From Chelydra serpentina (lineage: Eukaryota > Chordata > Testudines > Chelydridae), in NCBI GenBank assembly GCA_037349315.1, contig JBAIAC010000027.1, forward strand, positions 6,789,001 to 6,853,000: DNA of 64,000 bases, given 5' to 3'. The translations under genes and the position numbers were made by a program. Position 1 is the first letter of the stretch, and the number at the start of each line of letters is the position of its first letter. The notes under the pieces were generated by a model. That model saw nothing but the letters and a program-made list of their open reading frames with translations, made no database searches and was not told the DNA's origin. Shown piece after piece: positions 1-11,042 of this stretch.

Positions 1-49
1 TCTGAGTGATGTGCACCAGTCAGACCAGGACACACACAGGAAGGCAGCA

Positions 50-405
50 TGTGCTAATGGTTAGTGCATGGAGGACAGTGTTTGGAAAACTGGATTCAAC
101 TCCCGGCTCTCTGTGATCCTGGTCAAGTCACATGGAGCTTGATCCTGAAAAGTGCTGGTGACGCTGGTCCCGATCCAGCGAGGCACTTAAGCACATGCTT
201 AACGTCAAGTGCTGGCATAGTTCCATTGATTTCAATGTATGTACTTAAGTGCCTTGCTAGACTGGGGCCAGAGTGTCCATCTCTTTGCAGAATCAAGCCC
301 CTTAATTTCTCTCTCTCTCTCTGTGCTCCAGTTTCCCCATTTATACAATCAGGATAATGACACTTACCTATCTGCCTCTGTAATTGCTTTGAGACTTAAT
401 GTGGA
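50..405 (+). repeat. MIR/CORE-SINE-like copy split by a MITE
   Basis: The head (about 50-130) has the tRNA-like start, a box-B-like ATTCAACTCCCG stretch, and ends at GTCAAGTCA. The core resumes at 302 with CTTAATTTCTCTC, then the typical CAGTTTCCCC near 328 and a TGCTTTGAGA tail at 385-394. The piece between is a separate inverted-repeat element, so this SINE is older than that insertion. The CT run at about 307-321 lies inside the core. The family call is by eye; a lineage-specific CORE-SINE is possible. Confidence 0.65.
134..301. mobile_element. Palindromic MITE inserted in a MIR
   Basis: The ends are inverted repeats: GGAGCTTGATCCTG at the left and the reverse complement of GGGGCTTGATTCTG at the right. 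The middle holds AAGCACATGCTTAA and a TCCATTGATTTCAATG block, both shared with the element at 37777-37903. It has no coding capacity. It interrupts the SINE between its head and core. I could not find a clear target duplication. Confidence 0.6.
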
Positions 406-435
406 AGATGTACAGTTTCCTTTACATTTCAATAC

Positions 436-760
436 GATTCCCCAATTTAAAAAGTTCAATAGTGGGTCCATGTAAGGGCAAAGCATTGTTTGCTACTTGC
501 TAAGGCTGTTCCATTGTAGCTCACAGAACAATAGCGGGGATTCCTGATTGTTTTGCAAAACAGGAGATAAATTTCATGATCAGAGTTTTTCACCAATGGC
601 ATCTTCTGTTTTGGGGAAAACATGAGTAAAAACCAGTACACCAATTATATGTACTTTAAAAATATATATAATCTATATTCACAACCTTTGAACACCTTTC
701 ATTGTTTAAAATGCTAGCCTTGTTTAATGGCCTCTCATCCATTCCACTGGTGAATTATTA
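436..760. other. No recognised feature
   Basis: AT-rich unique-looking sequence. No repeat family, splice-flanked frame or regulatory motif recognised. Confidence 0.4.
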
Positions 761-976
761 ACTAGAACTGGTCGAAAAATGCGCAAAAAACCCCAAAAAC
801 CTTTTATCTCCCCCAAAAAAGAGAGGAATTTTTTTAATAGAAATTTTCAGTTTTTGAAAAATGTCCAACACTTTATATGCTGGTCAAAAATAACATTTTT
901 TGGAACAAAAATAAAAATTTCTGCAAAAAATATAATTTAAAATTTTGAAAATGCAAACATTTTCAACCAGATCTAT
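761..976. mobile_element. AT-rich MITE with terminal inverted repeats
   Basis: The left end reads CTAGAACTGGTCGAAA and the right end is its approximate reverse complement (TTTCAACCAGATCTAT). The interior is A/T homopolymer-rich and non-coding. The element at 52545-52790 has similar AGCTGG-type ends and an AT-rich body and may be a relative. Confidence 0.6.
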
Positions 977-1164
977 TCTTAACCAGTTAGAAGTACCTGC
1001 AGTACTGTGCATTCATTTATAAAATGCAACAGTGCATTAACTCAGCATTTCTATGACACTAATCCTCACCTATGTTGTGTTTGCAGTTGAATCAAGATGT
1101 CAGTTAGGGAACTTGCTTAGAGGACTCAATGCAAAAGTGAGTCAGCATCTCCCACTGTATAGAG

Positions 1165-1350
1165 TACGTATTGGGGAGTCAGGGAGTCAAGAGACCTAGG
1201 TTCTGTTCCACACACAGTCATTGACTCGCCTTAGGAAAGTCACTTAACTTCTCTGCACCTTTGTTTTCCCATCTGTGAATTGGGGCTAATGGTATTTAGC
1301 CTTTGAGATCAATGAATGAAAGTGCTACGTGTTACAGTATATGAGCGCTT
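1165..1350 (+). repeat. MIR/CORE-SINE-like copy
   Basis: Motifs appear in MIR order: GGAGTCAAGAGACCTAGGTT, a diverged box B, AAAGTCACTTAACTTCTCTG, CTTTGTTTTCCCATCTGTGA, then TTTGAGATCAATGAATGAAA in the tail. Fairly diverged. Confidence 0.7.
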
Positions 1351-2127
1351 CCCACCTGCATCCCGTGTCTTTTGAGTCCCCTGAATCTTTTGGCTTCAGC
1401 ACCCTGCTGAAGTCATTTATGACAATCCGTGAGAATTCTGTGCATCATAAATGCTGACTCCATTGGATTAGGTCTGTGAGAAAAGAGGCCAGATAATCAC
1501 CTTTAACTTCTGGCAAAGACGATCCACCTAAATTCCTGTTGAAGTCAGGGTTGCACATGTCTAGTGCTATGGCTGAAAGTATTGAATTTGCCTTCCCAAC
1601 ACAGGCTTTCTGTTTCCATTGTCATCATTATCACAGCTTTTGCTTAACTGCAAACAGCCAGTCTGGAATGCTGTTTGTAGTTTTACCGCAGCCTTAGCTC
1701 AGATAAATTCACCAGTAGAAACTGGCTGTGAGCTTACATGCCAGACTGTGGAAATACCCCAAAACCTTTTCCTCTATACCCAGCTATGCGTCTAGAGGGT
1801 TGAAAGGGCTCAGAAAGGCAAGCCAATGCTCTTTTGCGTTACTCTGCAGCTTCACTTGCCGAGTTCAGAGTTCAAGGTTCTATGCTTCTCCAGCATGAGC
1901 TGATAAATTCCCTGGCCCCTTGAGCAAGAAGCTGCATTCACTGAATCCCTTAAACTGCTTGAGAGGTTAGAGTTGTCGTAATTTCTTTCAGGAGAAACCT
2001 AGAATGGCTGCTGGCAGACGTGTAAAGGAGGAACTGATAGTTGTGTTGACTGTCCTGTAGATAAGTGTGTATATTTGCAATTTTTATCTCAGTAGAATGT
2101 GCTCTGTCTGTGACTTGGTCTCATAAT
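1351..2127. other. No recognised feature
   Basis: Unique-looking sequence with no frame, repeat or site that I can support. Confidence 0.4.
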
Positions 2128-2341
2128 AAGCAACACTTTGCGCTTGTGAGAACTGAAGATCTCAAAGCACGGCACGGCTCTGAGGTGGGTACATGCTATC
2201 TCCATTTTATCAATGGGGAAACTAGGAACAAAGGTGAAGTGATTTGCTTGTGGTTGCACAGTCTACTGGCAGAGCCGCAAATCGACTCCATTGTTCAACT
2301 TTCTCGGACCTGGGCTCTCCCCAGTAGGCAATGATCCCTAT
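2128..2341 (-). repeat. MIR/CORE-SINE-like copy, minus strand
   Basis: Reverse orientation: GATCTCAAAGCACGGCACGG (tail), CTCCATTTTATCAATGGGGA, GAAGTGATTTGCTTGTGGTT, then CTGGGCTCTCCCCAGT towards the head. Nearly full length but diverged. Confidence 0.65.
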
Positions 2342-2739
2342 CACTTTCGGAGTCTGAAAAGCGCTTCAGTTCCCCTTCAAAGACTCCAACCCGCCTGCTC
2401 AAATCCTTGTCCTCATTGACCTGTGGCCAAAGAGAGAGCAAGGAGGAAAAGTGTGTTTTATTCTGGAGGTTGGCGTTTCGCTATACAAGCGCTGTTGAAA
2501 TAAGGAAAAATGGAGGGAAATTGTAGTGAGCTTAGCAGACAAAATTGAGCAGGTGGCTGTGGCAAGGCTCACAGTACTTAAATGCAATAGCTGATCTAAT
2601 CGTTGTTCTTGAGGAAGCTTTTTGCTGCATTTTAGCACACAAAGCTTTCCCTTTTCTCTTTTGTGGCTTGAGCTGCTATTTAAGAAAGCAAAAATCAATA
2701 AACCTTTCCAGCTTTCAATCTTTTGCCCCAAAAGGTGTT
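2342..2739. other. No recognised feature
   Basis: Open frames on both strands overlap here, but one opens on TTG at 2545 and none shows a domain or splice-site arrangement. Treated as non-coding. Confidence 0.4.
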
Positions 2740-3010
2740 TTTTTGGGTAGTGTTTTGTCATTCATAAGCTGTGGCGACAAATCCTTGACATCATTCGTGG
2801 ATAATATCGATCAGCTCTTCCATTGCGCCAAAGGACAAATAGAAATCATTTATCTGTCTGGACTCCAAAACAGCAAAAGACAAAGGGCTCTGCCAGCCAC
2901 CCATGACAATCAGCAGCTGAAGGTATTAGCAGGAGGTCAAGTTCAGAGGTCAGAGGTCAAACAGGTTGTCATCAGTTTCTCACAGCTTTCAGAGTGGAAA
3001 AAAACAGCTG
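2740..3010. promoter_or_regulatory. Enhancer-like block with DR1 site (candidate)
   Basis: A non-repetitive block containing three AGGTCA half-sites on one strand at 2934-2939, 2947-2952 and 2954-2959. The last two are separated by one base, the DR1 arrangement bound by RXR heterodimers, HNF4 and COUP-TF. The AGGTCA half-site and the spacing rule are established knowledge. Enhancer function here is inference, without conservation data. Confidence 0.35.
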
Positions 3011-3547
3011 GTTCTTATTAGCCAAATCCACTCCACTGTAAAAAGAGAAGGGGGAATGGGAAGAGGTATGACGGGTTGGCTGGTTGTGAGATCAGTGTGC
3101 ACAGGAGTGATTTTGAAAAAAGAGGACTGGGTGAGCAGCGGGTGCCGTTGGCAACACCCTACTTCGGGAAGGGAGTCCTGTCTATGGGATTTGCTGCGTC
3201 AAATTCTCTGCATACTAGTGTGATAAACAAAGATACTGTCACAAAGTAGAACTGCTTGTGGTCTTGAGAGAATGAACTTTCTATGAACTAATCCCGTTGG
3301 CCAGTTAAGGGGTGAGAGAACGTGGGGTGGGGGGGAGGGTGGTGCCACTCTTCCTGCCAGCTTTCAATCCTTTAAATAATCTGAGGCCTGCAGGTAATCA
3401 CTTCCAAATCAGACAGGAGGAAAGTTACCCCTGCAGAGGTCTGGTACCAGCCAAAAAGTGAGTAAGGATGGCCTTGTAATAACCTATAAAGTGGGAGAAA
3501 TGTGTGGTCTCTTTTCCTCCTTATGATGTAAAAAATAATAATTAATG
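3011..3547. other. No recognised feature
   Basis: Contains G-rich stretches near 3050 and 3325-3345. No gene or repeat family recognised. Confidence 0.4.
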
Positions 3548-3750
3548 GAGATATGCCAATCTCCTAGAACTGGAAGGACCTTGAAAGGTCATCGAGTCCA
3601 GTCCCCTGCCTTCACTAGCAGGACCAAGTACTGTCCCCTAACAGATTTTTTTTTTTACCCCAGATCCCTAAATGGCCCCCTCAAGAATTGAACTCACAAC
3701 TGTGGGTTTAGCAGGCCAATGCTCAAACCACTGAGCTATCCCTCCCCCCG
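3548..3750 (-). mobile_element. Turtle tRNA-derived SINE, minus strand
   Basis: Reading the minus strand from 3750: GGGAGGGATAGCTCAGTGG (A-box region), GAGCATTGGCCTGCTAAACC, then a box-B-like GTTGTGAGTTCAATTC, a gap with a T/A homopolymer, a TGGTCCTGCTAGTGAAGGC body, and a tail ending in ATATCTCC. The same family occurs at 17649 and 27885 on the plus strand. This is the cryptodiran polIII SINE type. The polyT at about 3644-3656 is internal. Confidence 0.85.
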
Positions 3751-4215
3751 AGAAGGTCTGAAAAAAAATATTTATTACAAATTTCAGGTCTTGACTGACC
3801 TGTTTTTGCTGGAGGACCGATGAAGTACTGGGATTATGACAGGATACAAAGCTGAGTGGTTGAGGGGGCAAGGGATTTAATTTGTTTTAATCTCTTTGGG
3901 TTCTGTCTGGGTTGATTTTTGTTTCTTTGTTTGTTTGTTTAACATGATCTAATTCAAATCACTGACAAACGCCTAGGGGACAAGGGCTCTTTGTCCAGAG
4001 CCCCCTGTCCATTCAAAAGCAAGCTACTGAGAGAGCCTCTTCCCTAGTCCTCCATGAAGACCTCCACCAAAAACGAAGTCAAGACATGATATTTCTAAAA
4101 TTAAACCCAGCAGCCTGTCCTCCCCCATTTCATTTATAAAAAGCTTTTATGGCATCTCTATGCATCATGAAGTGTCACAGTGCCATTAATTTCTTTTACT
4201 TGCCATCTTGAAATC
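3751..4215. other. No recognised feature
   Basis: Includes a short TTTG microsatellite at about 3920-3940. Otherwise unremarkable. Confidence 0.4.
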
Positions 4216-4404
4216 AGTCAGGGAACTTTGGTTCTATTCCCGGGTTGAGGCCACAGGACTCGTGTGGGCAAGTCACTCACCTCTCTGCATTTTTTCACCC
4301 CCATAAAATGGGGTAAAGGTGTTTGTCTATCTTCCATGAGACCTGCATGATTAAATTAAGAAATGCCTGTAGAGTGCTTTGAGATCCTTGGATCGAAAGC
4401 ACTT
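4216..4404 (+). repeat. MIR/CORE-SINE-like copy
   Basis: GTTCTATTCCCGGGTTGAGG (box-B region), GGGCAAGTCACTCACCTCTC, CCATAAAATGGGGTAAAGG, then GAGTGCTTTGAGATCCTTGG and GAAAGCAC in the tail. A palindromic MITE follows almost directly. Confidence 0.75.
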
Positions 4405-4408
4405 ATGT

Positions 4409-4472
4409 GGGTCTGATCCAAAGCCCATTGGAATCAACGGGAGACTTTCCATTGGAAGCTTTGGATCAGGTC
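4409..4472. mobile_element. Short palindromic MITE
   Basis: TCTGATCCAAAGCCCATTGG at the left is mirrored by CCATTGGAAGCTTTGGATCA at the right, giving a hairpin over most of the length. Same family as 24758-24830; a half copy lies at 17479-17512. Confidence 0.7.
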
Positions 4473-7400
4473 ACATAACAGGCCCATGTCTAAAATGGCC
4501 ATATCACTCATCTTTAACACATTCGTGGCCTCAGGATGGAAATAGAGCTTATGTAGGACATAACTGATGCATAGGCTTGGTGTAGGCCTTCTGTAGAAAG
4601 GTGCATTTCATCCTTGATTGACTAGCTGAAAAAGTATCTGGGTCTTGTCTGTTTCATGGTTAGGGTCTCTTCATTAGGCTGTTCTCTCATACAGCTTTCT
4701 CCAGGACTTGTGCTCTAGGAAGAGAGCACCGAATGAACGTGTTCTATGCGCGATGGTGAGCTCCTGAATTCTGAATGAATGGGGAAGTTGGCTTCCAATT
4801 TAAAAAACACGGGGGCAGGGTGGTTGTTTTTTGCAGGCAACAACTGCTAGAGATTGATGCCTAAAGTCAGGCAAATGCTTGAAAAGGTGCCCGTTCTTTT
4901 CATTGTCCTCTTTGAGTGAGTTTCAGTGCTTTTTTCGATTGTGTTGTTTCCAAAACTGCCAGCATCCTACACGGAACACTTCTCCTCACAACCAATCCTC
5001 AATAAAAGGAAAAAGGAAATAAGAAATTCGTAGGTGTAGACATAGAAAAAGGAGTAAATAAACTGCAGAAAAAATGTAAGTGTACATTAGGATAAGGCAT
5101 TAGGGAACATGGCACTGCAGCTGAGGGTTGAAGGCTGGCTAGCCACAAGTTAGTCCTGTCACTGTTCAGGACAATAGCGCCTGTATCCCCTCACCAGGAG
5201 TCAATTGTTTGACACATCGTATTTGTTTGCAAATGCTCTATAATTCTTTATCTATGTGGGGCGGAGGGGAGGGGGTTGTAATATACAACTCTAATGCTTC
5301 AGTGGTTTTACCTCTGCGCCACTACCAAATCAAGGCTAGCAAAATCTAAAGCTAAGCCAATAATCAATTTCACAATAACAAATTGGTTCAGAGAGAAACC
5401 TCCCTGGATCCATCGAGGACTCATGAGCCACCCTATAACAACAAACCAGGGTGCGCAAATCAGGGCTCATAAGCATCTTGGTGATAAGTTTGCATAGCCC
5501 AAGGATCATCAGCATCCCTACAACAGCAAATCAGTGTGCATGTGTACTGAAGAAAAAATACCCTCTGATTAAAATAGCAGTTATCAGTCATAAACTACCT
5601 GAGGGCCTAATAAAAGCAGCGACAACATTTTATTTTTAAAAATGTAACCTGCCTTGATTTTTTTTAAAATTTAACTACAATTAAAATAGCTAGATAACTC
5701 TTCTTTGCCATCACATTTCACCGGATCCTTTCAGAAATATGAAATGCCTTTCCTGGTGTATGGTGAAGAGTCAAACCATAATCTAGAAATCTTACGAACA
5801 CGAACATTGCAGGGCTGTCCCTAGGAAATGGAAGGCTTGGAGCTTTTCACCTGCAAGAAGCCAGAATAAGTCCATTTCCAATATTTAGAGTTTACATCAG
5901 TCAGCAGAGTGCTCCAGCCTAAATCAGTGTCTGTATAAGAAGGAGACTAGGGTTTATACACCAAACCGTTTAGTCGGTGCTAAATCCAATAGTATCACAG
6001 AGCACCTCTTGTCTCCCTCCTTAAAGGGCTTTCTCCAGGATTGTTTTGCTTTGGCTATCAACTTTACTGAACTATGTGGTGAAGGCCTTCTGTGGTGCAA
6101 ATCTACTTTGGTGCAGTCAGTGCTGAAAATCACGGATGCTCCCTAAGCAGGCTCATGGTAACGGAACAGAGGGCAGTGTAGCCGTTCAGTGTCATTTTAT
6201 ATATTGAGTTAATATCTTGGCTGAGATCACAAGCCCCTAGTTAGGTAAAAATGGACCCAAATGAGGATGTTTAAATCCTCTTTGAGTGGAGATGGGAAGT
6301 TCCACTTGCCAGTGCTATGCCTGGCTCTAGCTAGTGCTGTTATCCCTCATTTTCATGAGCAAAATCATTCAGGCTCAGATAAATTAAAAACAGGAACATG
6401 GTCCAGTCTTTTAAAGCCAGGTCATCTAAAAATCCTACGCTGTGGGGAAATGGATACATAGCTGTAGTCAGTCCCTCTCTTGCACATTTACTCTCTCTCT
6501 CCCTGCTCTGCTTTTCACGGCTCCATTTCACCACAATTATTCCCAATGACTTATTATGTTTTTTATTTTAGTTGGACTTGAAAAGATGCATCTGATATTT
6601 AACCACAAATGCCTCAATGGAATTTCACTCAGGGACTGCGCTGTACACGATATTGACAGCATGGTACCAGCAGGCTGAAAAGAAACACACTGTATATATA
6701 CTTGTATGTACATTTTATTTATACCATGACAAGTTTTTTCCTATTCATCAGCTACTAGCTGAGACGAGAGACACCTTCTTACAAGCAACAGGCATCTTAT
6801 TGTAATATAACAAGGCTATCTCTTTGCACTTTAGATAGCAAGCTAAGCAAATACTTGTCCAAGCATAAACCATCACTGGCTAAATAAACCCAGGTCTAGA
6901 ATGCTAGGAGCTGGTATTACAGATTCACATTAAATACTTGATGTGGTAAATTTAGTGCTTTACTTAAAATGTGTATATATATAAAAATTCTCCTTTTATT
7001 TTATTTTTCTCCCAAGGACACTGTCAAGGTCACCAAGAATCCTGATGCGCCAAACAGTGTATCAGGGATACAAACCCATTTCACCAGACTATTGTTGTAT
7101 GTATCCTCTTGTGCCTCCAACTTCATTTCCACTTCAATTTTATCAACCTTCCACTGGAGACTCAAGGAGATAGGAAACAAGTACTGACACGAATTAGCCC
7201 TGAGATTGACTGATATAGCTTAGCCCAGGGAATTCTGGGTAAAACATTCTCTGGGCTCACTCTCTCTCTCTTGCCTTTTTTTTTTTTTCTGATCCACTAC
7301 AAACAGTCTCTGTCAGTCACCTGTCACAAATGTCACCAATCCTGTCCAGGATGACAGACAGGGCAGGAAGGCTTTGGATGGGGTAATTTGCCAAAAATAC

Positions 7401-7639
7401 AAAATGTGGTGCATTAAAGATGGCAGCGAGGTCAATGAGAGAATGGGTGGTGGAAGCTTGAGGGAAAAGATTCCCTTAGAGAGAAATAGCTGAAAACATT
7501 CTCTGCTCATAGCCATTGTGAGCGTCCGGAAATCTTATTCCTTTGCTCTCAGAAGCATTTCCTCATTTGCTAACTTTGCATTTCTTTGAAAACTTTCTGC
7601 CTGAGGATCCGATAGCATTTTATTTATCTGGATGGTTGG
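4473..7639. other. Long stretch without recognised genes or repeats
   Basis: About 3.2 kb of mostly AT-rich unique sequence. A T-rich tract ending in AG at 6571 precedes a 34-codon open frame to 6678, but no convincing donor follows and no domain is recognisable. A CT/T-rich tract lies at about 7258-7290. I see no other feature. Confidence 0.4.
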
Positions 7640-7792
7640 TAAGTGTTATCTCCTCATGAGCAAAGTGCGATATGGAGTGGCAAAGTGATTTGCTCAGTGT
7701 CCTGGGGAGGCCGCAGTGGAGCTGGTATAGATCTGAAATCTCCTGACTCCAGGTTTTGTGCTTTAGCCATCATACCTTGTTTCATTTCTTCT
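7640..7792 (-). repeat. MIR-like fragment, minus strand
   Basis: GCAAAGTGATTTGCTCAGTG, CCGCAGTGGAGCTGG, ATCTCCTGACTCCAGGTTTT and GTGCTTTAGCCATCATACC follow the order of the reversed head half of MIR. The core half is poorly preserved. Confidence 0.55.
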
Positions 7793-8296
7793 TAGTGATC
7801 AAGATGTTTTCCCTCCTGTGTGTAGGGAGAGGGCCTCGCTCTGTATTTCCCCTACCTTATACTTCCATCCTACGGACACCACCCTTTCAGCCAACGTCTG
7901 CAAAAAGGTGAAGGAGTGCATCTGCGATTCTAATCATAGTGAGTTCCACCTGACTGTATGAGCAGTTCTACTGATTTCAGAGGGACTGTTTGCGATACAA
8001 GGTACTATAGTGGAACCTCAGAGTTATGCACACTTCTAGAATGGAGGTTGTTCGTAACTCTGAACAAAACATTGTGGTTGTTCTTTCAAAAGTTTACAAT
8101 TGAATATTGACTTAATACAGCTTTGAAACTTTACGATGCAGAAAAAAAAAGTTGCTTTTAACCATCTTAATTTAAATTAAACAAGCACTGAAACCATTTC
8201 CTTACCTTGTCAACTCTACTTTTTCTAAACTTTCCCTTTATATTTTTAGTAGTTTACGTTTAACACAGTACTGTACTGTATTTGCTTTTGTGGAGG

Positions 8297-8787
8297 CAGG
8301 GCCAGCTCCAGGCACCAGCCTACCAAGCACGTGCTTGGGGCGGCACCTGGAGGGGGGCGGCGGCGGCACTCAAGGTTTTTTTGGTTTTTTTTTAATTAAC
8401 AAAAAAACCTAATATTCCTGATGGCGCCCCTGCCGGGGGAGTGGGGCGCCAGGTGTGCTCCGCTCCCCGCCGGGGCAGCAGGGCGGCCGGCGTGCTCCGC
8501 TCCCCGGCCGGGGCGGCCGGCGTGCTCCGCTCCCCGCCGGCACTCTGGACGGGGCAGCGGGGCGGTGGGCGTTCCGCGCTCCCCACTGGCAGGGGGAGCG
8601 GGGCGGCGGACATTCTGCACTCCCCGAGTGGGGCAGCGGGCATGCCGCCCTCCCCGCTGGCCCCCCCCTGCGTTTTGGCGGGGCGGCGTTGTTTGGGGGG
8701 GGGGGGGTTGGCCGGCGTGGGGGGGGGGCAGTGCTTGTGGGTTGTTGTTTTTTGCTTGGGGCGGCCAAAAAGCTAGGGCCGGCCCTG
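8297..8787. mobile_element. GC-rich hAT-like non-autonomous element
   Basis: The ends are inverted repeats, CAGGGCCAGCTCCAG and the complement of AGCTAGGGCCGGCCCTG. The flanks TGTGGAGG and TATGGAGG form an 8-bp target duplication with one mismatch, the hAT hallmark. The body is GC- and CpG-rich with repeated CCGGCGTGCTCCGCTCCCCG-type units from about 8430 to 8650 and G runs near 8694-8730. Long frames on both strands here come from composition, not genes. It shares ends with 61894-62149. Confidence 0.8.
8430..8650. repeat. GC-rich tandem repeats inside the hAT-like element
   Basis: Imperfect units of about 30-50 bp built on GTGCTCCGCTCCCC followed by GGGGCAGC/GGGGCGGC, drifting to TTCCGCGCTCCCC and TTCTGCACTCCCC. 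This mimics a CpG island but is transposon sequence. Confidence 0.65.
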
Positions 8788-8939
8788 TATGGAGGGGAGT
8801 GGGAAGAAGTGTCTTTGCTTCTTCCTGACTGCGTATTTCTGGTTCCAAATGAGGTGTGTGGTTGACCGCTCAGTTTGTAACCCTGGTGTTCATAACTCTG
8901 AGGTTCCACTGGAGTCAGTGTGAGTAAGGGTGGCAGGAT

Positions 8940-9000
8940 GGAGGCTGCCAAGTGGCTTGCCCAAAGTCACAAGTAAGTCAGCAGAAGCTCTGGGAACTGT
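8940..9000 (-). repeat. MIR core fragment, minus strand
   Basis: AAGTGGCTTGCCCAAAGTCA then AGTAAGTCAGCAGAAGCTCT matches the reversed MIR core. The flanks are not recognisable. Confidence 0.45.
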
Positions 9001-10009
9001 GGTATATTGAAATTGTAAGCTGTCACTTTAAGTGCTCAGGTTTTTTTCCTGGTTCCACTTGCAGAGTAAGGTCTCAGTGCACCATATGGGCCTAGCTGCG
9101 GTCAGTTCTGCAGACAGATAGCTAGAGTAAGGTGGGGTGAGTTGTTCCTTTCTGTCTTAAGGAGCAGCCTGCTTTTTCTTTCCCTGCTTTTGGGTTCTTG
9201 TGAGTTTTGTTCTGAATTCTAGGAGATAAAGTAATGTTACACTGAGCCTTCCAGCAAGAGTATTTTGTTTTGTTTTTTAATCTAACTTCTCTCTGTGTAT
9301 GAGGCAAATACAACAGGAACACAACCCAGGAGTCCTGGTTCCCATTTCTGTGCTGTAGATGCCTGCCTGCCCTAGCTAAGCATAAGTGGAGGAAAGGACA
9401 GAAATAAGTGTGGAACAAAGCAGAACTTCCCAGGTCACATTCATCTGCGGGTTGTGTGTGCATGTGGGGTTTTTTTTCTGTCAGCAGTTCCATTTGATAA
9501 TATCACTAGATGTTGCCCTACCAATTCTATCTGCCACACAGTAAATGGGCTGCCACAGTGTTTTCTTTTATCTGCACTACTAACAGGGTTCATTGCAGAG
9601 TATCAGCACTGCGCTAAATTATAGTCCTGCCATTGGTGGCATACAAGTTTTAATTCTGGCCTGCAGCTTGACGGAAAAGGCCCATGAAAAGGCAGACAGC
9701 GGGTTGTACTTTCACCCCATGCTATCAGCATTTCAAGTGCAAAGCACTCTCTGGTTTGACTGAAGCACCTGACAGGGATGTATTGCTTTCTCAGGGTTTG
9801 GGGGAAAGAGGTATGTTGGAAAGGGGAGTTTTTTCTGCACGGTGTCTCCTGCATATATTTTATACAAACTTCATCCCCTTTTTCTTCCTTGGGGTGACAT
9901 GAAATTTATGTCCCTTTGGTTCTAAAAAGCTCTTATCGATGGGGGGAGGGGAGGTGGCGAGAGGGGAGAGAGAGAATGAAAATGATTTTAATTTTTTTTT
10001 TTTAGGCAT
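9001..10009. other. No recognised feature
   Basis: Unique-looking DNA with G-rich and T-rich short tracts near 9940-10000. No gene or repeat supported. Confidence 0.4.
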
Positions 10010-10250
10010 AGAAATGAAGCTGATATTGAAAGTGAGTAAATTTTAATGAAACGGTGCAAAAATGACATCATTTACTCAGAAATCATTAATTTGTCAGCCT
10101 TAATATTTCAGCTACAACATTGCCTGTCAGTTTGTGCCAGCAATGACTGATAAATCTATAAAAGTGTGCTGCTAATTTACTGAATATTTATGTGCAGTGT
10201 CATTTGCGGAGTAGGATTTGAATTTATTTCACTCAGTATTCAGCTGGAGA
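10010..10250. promoter_or_regulatory. Candidate conserved non-coding element
   Basis: AT-rich, non-repetitive and low in CpG, with motifs such as AAAATGACATCATTTACTCA, AATCATTAATTTGTCAG and GCAATGACTGATAAATC. The texture resembles vertebrate developmental enhancers. Conservation itself cannot be seen from one sequence. Confidence 0.25.
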
Positions 10251-11042
10251 ACATTTCTAACAAACCTAAAATGAGCAGCACCAGGCTGCACAAAGTAAGG
10301 CCGGCAAAACTTCTTAAATAACATCTTAAAGGGAGAGGAGTGCTGACAGGAGACCCTGCTACTTTCTTCTTGGAAGATGCCATTCCGAAGATGGGGCAAA
10401 AGGCTTGGTTAGTGCAAATTCTATGTATGTAATGGAGAGTTCTTTAGGGGGCTGTATGTCTTCGGGAGTATGAAATCTCTCTACCTTACAGCTTTTTTGC
10501 CACAAACTTAATAATACCTCACGCTTTATATAACGAGTTTCATTGTCTGAGCACTTTAAATATACGAACTAATCCACTCCGTTTTCCTACAGAACAGGTA
10601 AATATTGGAGTGGGACAAAATATTGGTGATGAAAACTTTTTTGTTGCAATTTGCATGTGTTTGAACTTGAAAAGCTGGATGGACAATTTACAGAGCTTCA
10701 GAAGCGAGTTAATTTTATTTTTTCTGTCAGGGTGACTGAAAACGTCTGCAGTGAACTTTTCAATGGCTTTTTCAATTTTCAGGGCAGGCGGGTTAGTTGT
10801 GATTGGTCACATTGTCACATGATGATGTTGGTTCTGGCCCCAGGATGGGCTGAGCTATACCCTGTGTGGTCTATGGGCCTTAGAGAAGGCCCATTTTGGC
10901 TGATCACCTCATGCAGAGTGTCTGCCTTTTGTGGGCTCTTCCTGAGCCAGTCAGGGGAAATATTGCCCAGCAGTAGGGAGTGACTCTGGGCTGCTTCTTG
11001 ACCCCACCTGATGAGGACAATCCAGGATTTGTGAGGGTGGGA
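10251..11042. other. No recognised feature
   Basis: Unique-looking sequence. A 110-codon frame at 10651-10983 has no recognisable domain. Confidence 0.4.

Larger units (their letters stand above)
8008..8911. mobile_element. Tigger/mariner-like MITE, split by another transposon
   Basis: The left end TAGTGGAACCTCAGAGTTAT follows a TA dinucleotide. The right end is the matching inverted repeat (ATAACTCTGAGGTTCCACTG). Long simple inverted repeats with a TA target fit Tc1/mariner or pogo-type elements. A second transposon sits inside at 8297-8787, so the original element was roughly 410 bp. It has no transposase frame. Family assignment is inference. Confidence 0.65.

Noticed and set aside
2545..3021. 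158-codon plus-strand frame
   Set aside because: It opens on TTG, has no recognisable domain or splice context and overlaps another frame on the minus strand.
3579..3600. Inverted GGTC/GACC half-sites as a hormone response element
   Set aside because: They are part of the SINE body (TTGAAAGGTCATCGAG) and occur in every copy.
6572..6678. Exon-like frame after a T-rich tract ending in AG
   Set aside because: The acceptor looks plausible, but the only nearby donor (ATG-GTACCA) is poor and the 34-codon peptide matches nothing I know.
8330..8790. CpG-island promoter
   Set aside because: The CpG density belongs to the inserted hAT-like element with defined ends and target duplication.
8392..8951. 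Overlapping frames of 83-180 codons on both strands, proline/arginine/glycine-rich
   Set aside because: They lie in the GC-rich body of a transposon, in several frames and both strands at once, which is a composition effect.
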